Positions 4,822 to 8,541 of a stretch of DNA of 8,541 bases are shown piece after piece. Numbering within the stretch: the stretch's first letter is position 1; each line of letters opens with the position of its first letter. Both the position numbers and the translations under genes were made by a program. The notes beneath the pieces are model-generated. The model searched no databases and was not told the origin of the DNA. It saw nothing but the letters and a program-made list of their open reading frames with translations. The DNA comes from an uncultured bacterium (lineage in GTDB: Bacteria > Armatimonadota > UBA5829 > DSUL01): contig CALCJH010000321.1 in assembly GCA_937967775.1 (NCBI GenBank), positions 1 through 8,541 on the forward strand. The letters are read 5' to 3'.

Positions 4822-6891
4822 ATGTCTCAGTTCCGGCTGACAACCGATCTCAGACCCACAGGGGACCAGCCGCAGGCTATTGAGAAGCTTGTTCAGGGGG
4901 TGCTGGACGGCATGAAAATGCAGACTCTGCTGGGGGTCACCGGTTCCGGCAAGACGTTCACGATGGCCAATGTCATCGAACGCCTGCAGCGTCCCACGCT
5001 GGTCATTGCACACAACAAGACGCTTGCGGCTCAGCTCTGCAGCGAGTTCCGGGAGTTCTTCGGGGAGAATGCAGTCGAGTATTTCGTTTCTTACTACGAC
5101 TATTACCAGCCCGAGGCGTATGTCCCGCAGACGGATACCTACATCGAGAAAGACAGTTCCATCAACGATGAGATAGACCGGCTCAGGCACTCCGCCACCC
5201 AGGCGGTGCTGGAGCGGCGCGATGTGGTGGTGGTGGCAAGCGTCTCCTGTATCTACGGCCTGGGTTCTCCCGAGGAATACCTGAAGAGCCTGATGACCTT
5301 CCGGCGCGGGGAATGTTATTCGCGCGACGAAGTGTTGCGTCAGCTCATAACCATGCAGTTCGTCCGCAACGATTTCGGCGGAGGGCGCGGCACATTCCGC
5401 GTGCGGGGCGATACTCTGGAGATCCAGCCGGCGGATGAGGAGATTCTGACCCGCCTGGAGTTCTTCGGAGACGAGCTGGAGAAGATCACCACGGTGGACC
5501 CCGTGACGGGTGAGGTGACCACCGAGCTAGACCGGGTGACCATCTTTCCGGCGACACATTACGTCACGCCGGCGGACAAGTTGGAGGAGCTGCTGCGGGA
5601 GATCGAAGAGGAGATGCTCGAGCGTGTGGCGTTCTTCGAGAAGCAGGGACGCTACATTGAGGCCCAGCGCATCGAGCAGCGAACGCGTTACGATATGGAG
5701 ATGATCCGGGAGGTGGGATACTGCAACGGCATTGAGAACTACTCCCGGATCTTCGACCGCCGCCCGCCCGGGTCGCCGCCTGCGACATTGCTGTCTTATT
5801 TCCCGAAGGATTATCTGCTGTTCATAGACGAGTCCCATCAGACCATCCCGCAGATCCACGGGATGTATAACGGCGACCGCTCCCGGAAGGAGACGCTTGT
5901 CGAATATGGATTCCGTCTGCCGTCCGCGCTGGACAACCGTCCACTCAAGTTCCAGGAGTTTGAGGCGCTGATGGGGCAGACCATCTTCGTGAGCGCTACG
6001 CCCGGACCCTACGAGCGGAAGCACTCGCAACAGATCGTCGAGCAGCTTATCCGGCCGACCGGGCTGGTGGATCCAGAGGTGGAGGTCCGGCCCACAAAGG
6101 GACAGATAGATAGCCTGATCGCCGAGATACGCCGCTGCGTGGAAAGGGACGAGCGGGTGCTGGTCACCACGCTGACCAAGAAGATGGCCGAGGATCTCTC
6201 AGAGTATCTCCTGGAGTGCGCTTTCAAGGTGCACTACCTGCATTCGGAGATAGAGACTCTGGACCGCATCGCGATCCTGCGGGACCTGCGGCTGGGAGTC
6301 TATGACGTGGTGGTGGGGATCAACCTTCTCAGGGAGGGACTGGATCTCCCCGAGGTAGCGCTGGTGGCGGTGCTGGATGCTGACAAGGAAGGTTTCCTGC
6401 GCTCCGACACATCGCTCATCCAGATCATTGGGCGGGCGGCCCGAAACGCCTCCGGCAAGGTGCTTCTATTCGCGGACACCATTACGGATTCCATGCGCAG
6501 AGCCATTGACGAGACCAACCGACGCCGCGAGATCCAGATGGCTTACAACAGGGAGCACGGCATAGAGCCGCGCACCATCCGCAAGGCCATCCGGGACGTC
6601 CTGGAAGCTCCACGGCTCGGCGCGGCCGCGGCGCGGGATAGTGAGCAGGGAGCGCTTGGCAAGTCCCGTTCCATTCGCGGAGATGCAGTGCCGCTGGATC
6701 AGTTGATGCTCACGATCAGCGACCTGGAGAAGGAGATGAAGGCGGCAGCGCGGGCGCTGGAGTTTGAGCAGGCCGCCCTGCTGCGGGATGAGATCACGCG
6801 CCTGAAAAAGCTCTTGCCGAAAGGTTCTCTTGTGGACGAGGCGGTCACTCCGGCTCAGAGGCGGGCCGCGGCCCGCGCGGGGCGTCGTTGA
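4822..6891 (+). CDS. uvrB: UvrABC excinuclease subunit B
   Basis: UvrB is the helicase-like ATPase of nucleotide excision repair. It receives damaged DNA from UvrA, verifies the lesion and recruits UvrC for the cuts, in the cytoplasm. From ATG 4822 it has 689 residues, close to the family's usual 660-700. Visible motifs: Q-motif-like P-T-G-D-Q-P-Q-A-I (12-20), Walker A G-V-T-G-S-G-K-T (38-45), the lesion-probing beta-hairpin [10 protein letters not shown] onward (91-115), Walker B D-E-S-H (336-339), helicase motif [11 protein letters not shown] (534-542), and a C-terminal UVR motif (about 632-664, with L-E-F-E-Q-A-A-x-L-R-D) that contacts UvrC. A basic Ala/Arg tail follows. The frame continues upstream to TTG 4687, but that stretch encodes non-conserved residues and contains the hairpin, so ATG 4822 is preferred. 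Intact; uvrA follows after 39 bases. Confidence 0.98.
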   Translation: MSQFRLTTDLRPTGDQPQAIEKLVQGVLDGMKMQTLLGVTGSGKTFTMANVIERLQRPTLVIAHNKTLAAQLCSEFREFFGENAVEYFVSYYDYYQPEAYVPQTDTYIEKDSSINDEIDRLRHSATQAVLERRDVVVVASVSCIYGLGSPEEYLKSLMTFRRGECYSRDEVLRQLITMQFVRNDFGGGRGTFRVRGDTLEIQPADEEILTRLEFFGDELEKITTVDPVTGEVTTELDRVTIFPATHYVTPADKLEELLREIEEEMLERVAFFEKQGRYIEAQRIEQRTRYDMEMIREVGYCNGIENYSRIFDRRPPGSPPATLLSYFPKDYLLFIDESHQTIPQIHGMYNGDRSRKETLVEYGFRLPSALDNRPLKFQEFEALMGQTIFVSATPGPYERKHSQQIVEQLIRPTGLVDPEVEVRPTKGQIDSLIAEIRRCVERDERVLVTTLTKKMAEDLSEYLLECAFKVHYLHSEIETLDRIAILRDLRLGVYDVVVGINLLREGLDLPEVALVAVLDADKEGFLRSDTSLIQIIGRAARNASGKVLLFADTITDSMRRAIDETNRRREIQMAYNREHGIEPRTIRKAIRDVLEAPRLGAAAARDSEQGALGKSRSIRGDAVPLDQLMLTISDLEKEMKAAARALEFEQAALLRDEITRLKKLLPKGSLVDEAVTPAQRRAAARAGRR

Positions 6892-6930
6892 GGTGGGAGG
6901 GAGAGTGAATTGTGAGGTTTGCAACCTGAT

Positions 6931-8541
6931 ATGCCACAGGACCGCATTGTAGTCCTCGGCGCGCGCCAGCACAATCTGAAGAACATCAATGTGGAGATCC
7001 CCCGGGATCGCCTGGTGGTCATCACCGGCCTGTCGGGTTCCGGGAAGTCGTCGCTTGCGTTCGATACCATTTACGCCGAGGGGCAGCGGCGGTATGTGGA
7101 ATCCCTGTCCGCTTACGCCCGCCAGTTTCTGGGGCAGATGGACAAGCCGGACGTGGACGATATCCAGGGGCTGTCCCCCGCCGTTTCCATAGATCAGAAG
7201 TCCACCACGCGGAACCCTCGCTCCACTGTCGGGACCGTTACGGAGATCTACGACTATCTGCGCCTGCTATTTGCCCGCATCGGGGTTCCGCACTGCCACC
7301 AGTGCGGGAAGCCGGTGAGCCGCCAGACGGCCGAGCAGATTGTGGACGCGGTGATGGCTTTGCCGGAAGGCAGCCGTCTGCTGATCCTGGCTCCGTTGGT
7401 GCGGGGGCGCAAAGGCATTTACCGTCAGGTGATTGACGATGCGCGTCAGCAGGGGTTCGTCAGGGTGCGCGTGGACGGCACGGTCTACGAGGTGACCGAC
7501 GACATCCCGATGGAGCGCTACAAGCAGCACACCATCGAGGTGGTGGTGGACCGCATCGTCCTTCGTCCCGATGCCGCGGGCCGGGTCTCCGACTCCGTCA
7601 CCACTGCACTGCGCCTGGCCGGCGGGCTGGTGACGGTGGCCATTGTGGACGGGGAGGAGATGACCTTCAGCGAGGCGTTCGGGTGTCCGGACTGCGGGGT
7701 CAGTCTGGAGGAGCTGGCGCCGCGCAACTTCTCCTTCAACAGCCCTTACGGTGCCTGTCCGGATTGCCACGGCCTGGGCTCCTTCCTGCGGCTGGATGAG
7801 AATCTGGTTGTGCCGAATCCCCGTTTGTCCATAAATCGCGGGGCCATCGCTCCCCTGGCGGGGACCACCAGCGAATACTGGAACTCCATTCTGCAGGGGT
7901 TGGCGCACAATCTGGGCTTCTCACTGGATACGCCCTGGGAGCGCCTGACGCCGGAGCAGCGGCGGGCGGTTCTTTACGGGGACAGCCGCCCCGTGCAGGT
8001 GCGCTTCCGCAGCCGCTACGGGCGGCAGCGCGTCTGGGAGACTCGCTTCGAGGGAGTGATGACCTGGCTGGAGCGGCGCTACAGGGATTCCTCGTCCCAG
8101 CAGATGAAGGACGAGACCGAGAAGTTCATGACGGAATATCCCTGCGAGTCCTGCGGCGGCAAACGCCTGAAGCCGGAAAGCCTGGCGGTCCGGGTGGACG
8201 GCAAGAACATCGCCGAGGTGACCGCCCTGTCCGTCAGCGCCGCGCTGGAGTTCTTCGGCAGCCTGAAGCTCACGGAGCGCCAGGAGATGATCGCCCGGCA
8301 GGTCATCAAGGAGATCCGCACGCGTCTGGGCTTCCTGCAGGATGTGGGATTGGGCTATCTCACTCTGGACCGGGCTGCGGGCACGCTGGCGGGAGGGGAA
8401 GCGCAGCGCATCCGGCTGGCCACGCAGATCGGCTCAGGCCTGATGGGCGTGCTCTACATTCTGGATGAGCCGAGCATCGGTCTGCACCAGCGCGATAACC
8501 ACCGCCTGATCGAGACCCTTCAGCGCCTGCGGGATTTGGGA
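6931..8541 (+). CDS. uvrA: UvrABC excinuclease subunit A, 3' end outside window
   Basis: UvrA is the dimeric ABC-type ATPase that scans DNA for bulky lesions and loads UvrB. The frame is open to the last base, giving 537 of an expected 940 or so residues; the second ATPase half is not visible. Motifs: Walker A G-L-S-G-S-G-K-S (33-40), Q-loop region S-I-D-Q-K-S (86-91), C122/C125, a zinc module C252-x2-C255-x20-C276-x2-C279 with F-S-F-N-S-P-Y-G between, C405/C408 in [10 protein letters not shown], first ABC signature T-L-A-G-G-E-A-Q-R (485-493), and Walker [11 protein letters not shown] (D512, E513). UvrB-binding and insertion domains fall near 130-250 and 285-400 by comparison with known UvrA layout. 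The signature has Ala487 where Ser is usual. GAGG at 6914-6917 lies 13 bases before ATG 6931. TTG 6919 is an in-frame alternative but a poorer fit. No terminator or promoter is visible in the 39-base gap after uvrB, so one transcript is likely. Confidence 0.98.
   Translation, partial: MPQDRIVVLGARQHNLKNINVEIPRDRLVVITGLSGSGKSSLAFDTIYAEGQRRYVESLSAYARQFLGQMDKPDVDDIQGLSPAVSIDQKSTTRNPRSTVGTVTEIYDYLRLLFARIGVPHCHQCGKPVSRQTAEQIVDAVMALPEGSRLLILAPLVRGRKGIYRQVIDDARQQGFVRVRVDGTVYEVTDDIPMERYKQHTIEVVVDRIVLRPDAAGRVSDSVTTALRLAGGLVTVAIVDGEEMTFSEAFGCPDCGVSLEELAPRNFSFNSPYGACPDCHGLGSFLRLDENLVVPNPRLSINRGAIAPLAGTTSEYWNSILQGLAHNLGFSLDTPWERLTPEQRRAVLYGDSRPVQVRFRSRYGRQRVWETRFEGVMTWLERRYRDSSSQQMKDETEKFMTEYPCESCGGKRLKPESLAVRVDGKNIAEVTALSVSAALEFFGSLKLTERQEMIARQVIKEIRTRLGFLQDVGLGYLTLDRAAGTLAGGEAQRIRLATQIGSGLMGVLYILDEPSIGLHQRDNHRLIETLQRLRDLG

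Noticed and set aside
2524..5190. Open antisense frame of 888 codons crossing the surface protein, exported protein and start of uvrB
   Set aside because: It spans three convincing + strand genes and their intergenic gap, and its composition is that of a GC-rich shadow frame, with no recognisable motif.
6919..6921. TTG as the start of uvrA
   Set aside because: It would add only four residues. ATG 6931 gives the usual UvrA beginning with an acceptable GAGG upstream.
1..8541. CRISPR arrays, tRNA or rRNA genes, insertion sequences, phage or defence genes
   Set aside because: No regularly spaced identical DNA repeats, cloverleaf-like segments, terminal inverted repeats or transposase motifs were found. 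The repeats present are diverged protein-level repeats inside one gene.

Overview
The window is GC-rich bacterial DNA with every supported gene on the + strand. It holds four genes: the 3' end of a very large exported or surface repeat protein (1-3693), a signal-peptide protein with an unusual C-terminal tail (3745-4662), a complete uvrB (4822-6891) and the 5' part of uvrA (6931-8541, running off the window). The combination of uvrB directly followed by uvrA with long extracellular proteins built from PKD/Ig-like repeats and ending in a 'GWNxIxxxxxP...LExGxGYW' type domain is most reminiscent to me of Armatimonadota or a similar environmental, free-living phylum. That placement comes from memory of the protein style and is tentative.

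Region 1-3693: one continuous frame, open at the left edge, encoding 1230 visible residues. From left to right it contains the end of a beta-rich insertion module, the rest of the Ig-like repeat it interrupts, a second copy of that module, five further Ig-like repeats of about 105-125 residues (one split by a different inserted module), one unrelated Ig/CNA-B-like beta domain, and a C-terminal region made of two diverged copies of a roughly 95-residue unit. No catalytic motif is visible. The protein looks structural or adhesive.

Region 3745-4662: an exported protein with a Pro/Ala linker, a compact alpha/beta domain resembling the CsgG/TolB-N class, and a tail of four lysines, a short hydrophobic stretch, nine glycines and five prolines plus Phe. 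It lies 51 bases behind the surface protein with no clear terminator between them, so the two may be co-transcribed.

Region 4663-4821: a 159-base gap with a strong GC-rich hairpin that has two overlapping 3' arms, then a plausible promoter whose -10 element lies inside a short inverted repeat. This is a reasonable boundary between the surface genes and the repair operon.

Region 4822-8541: uvrB and uvrA, 39 bases apart, encode the damage-recognition and verification subunits of nucleotide excision repair. Both keep the motifs expected for function, apart from a Ser-to-Ala change in the first ABC signature of UvrA.

I found no RNA gene, CRISPR array, insertion sequence or recognisable defence system. 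The most noteworthy material is the modular structure of the surface protein, the odd tail of the second gene, and the uvrB upstream region.
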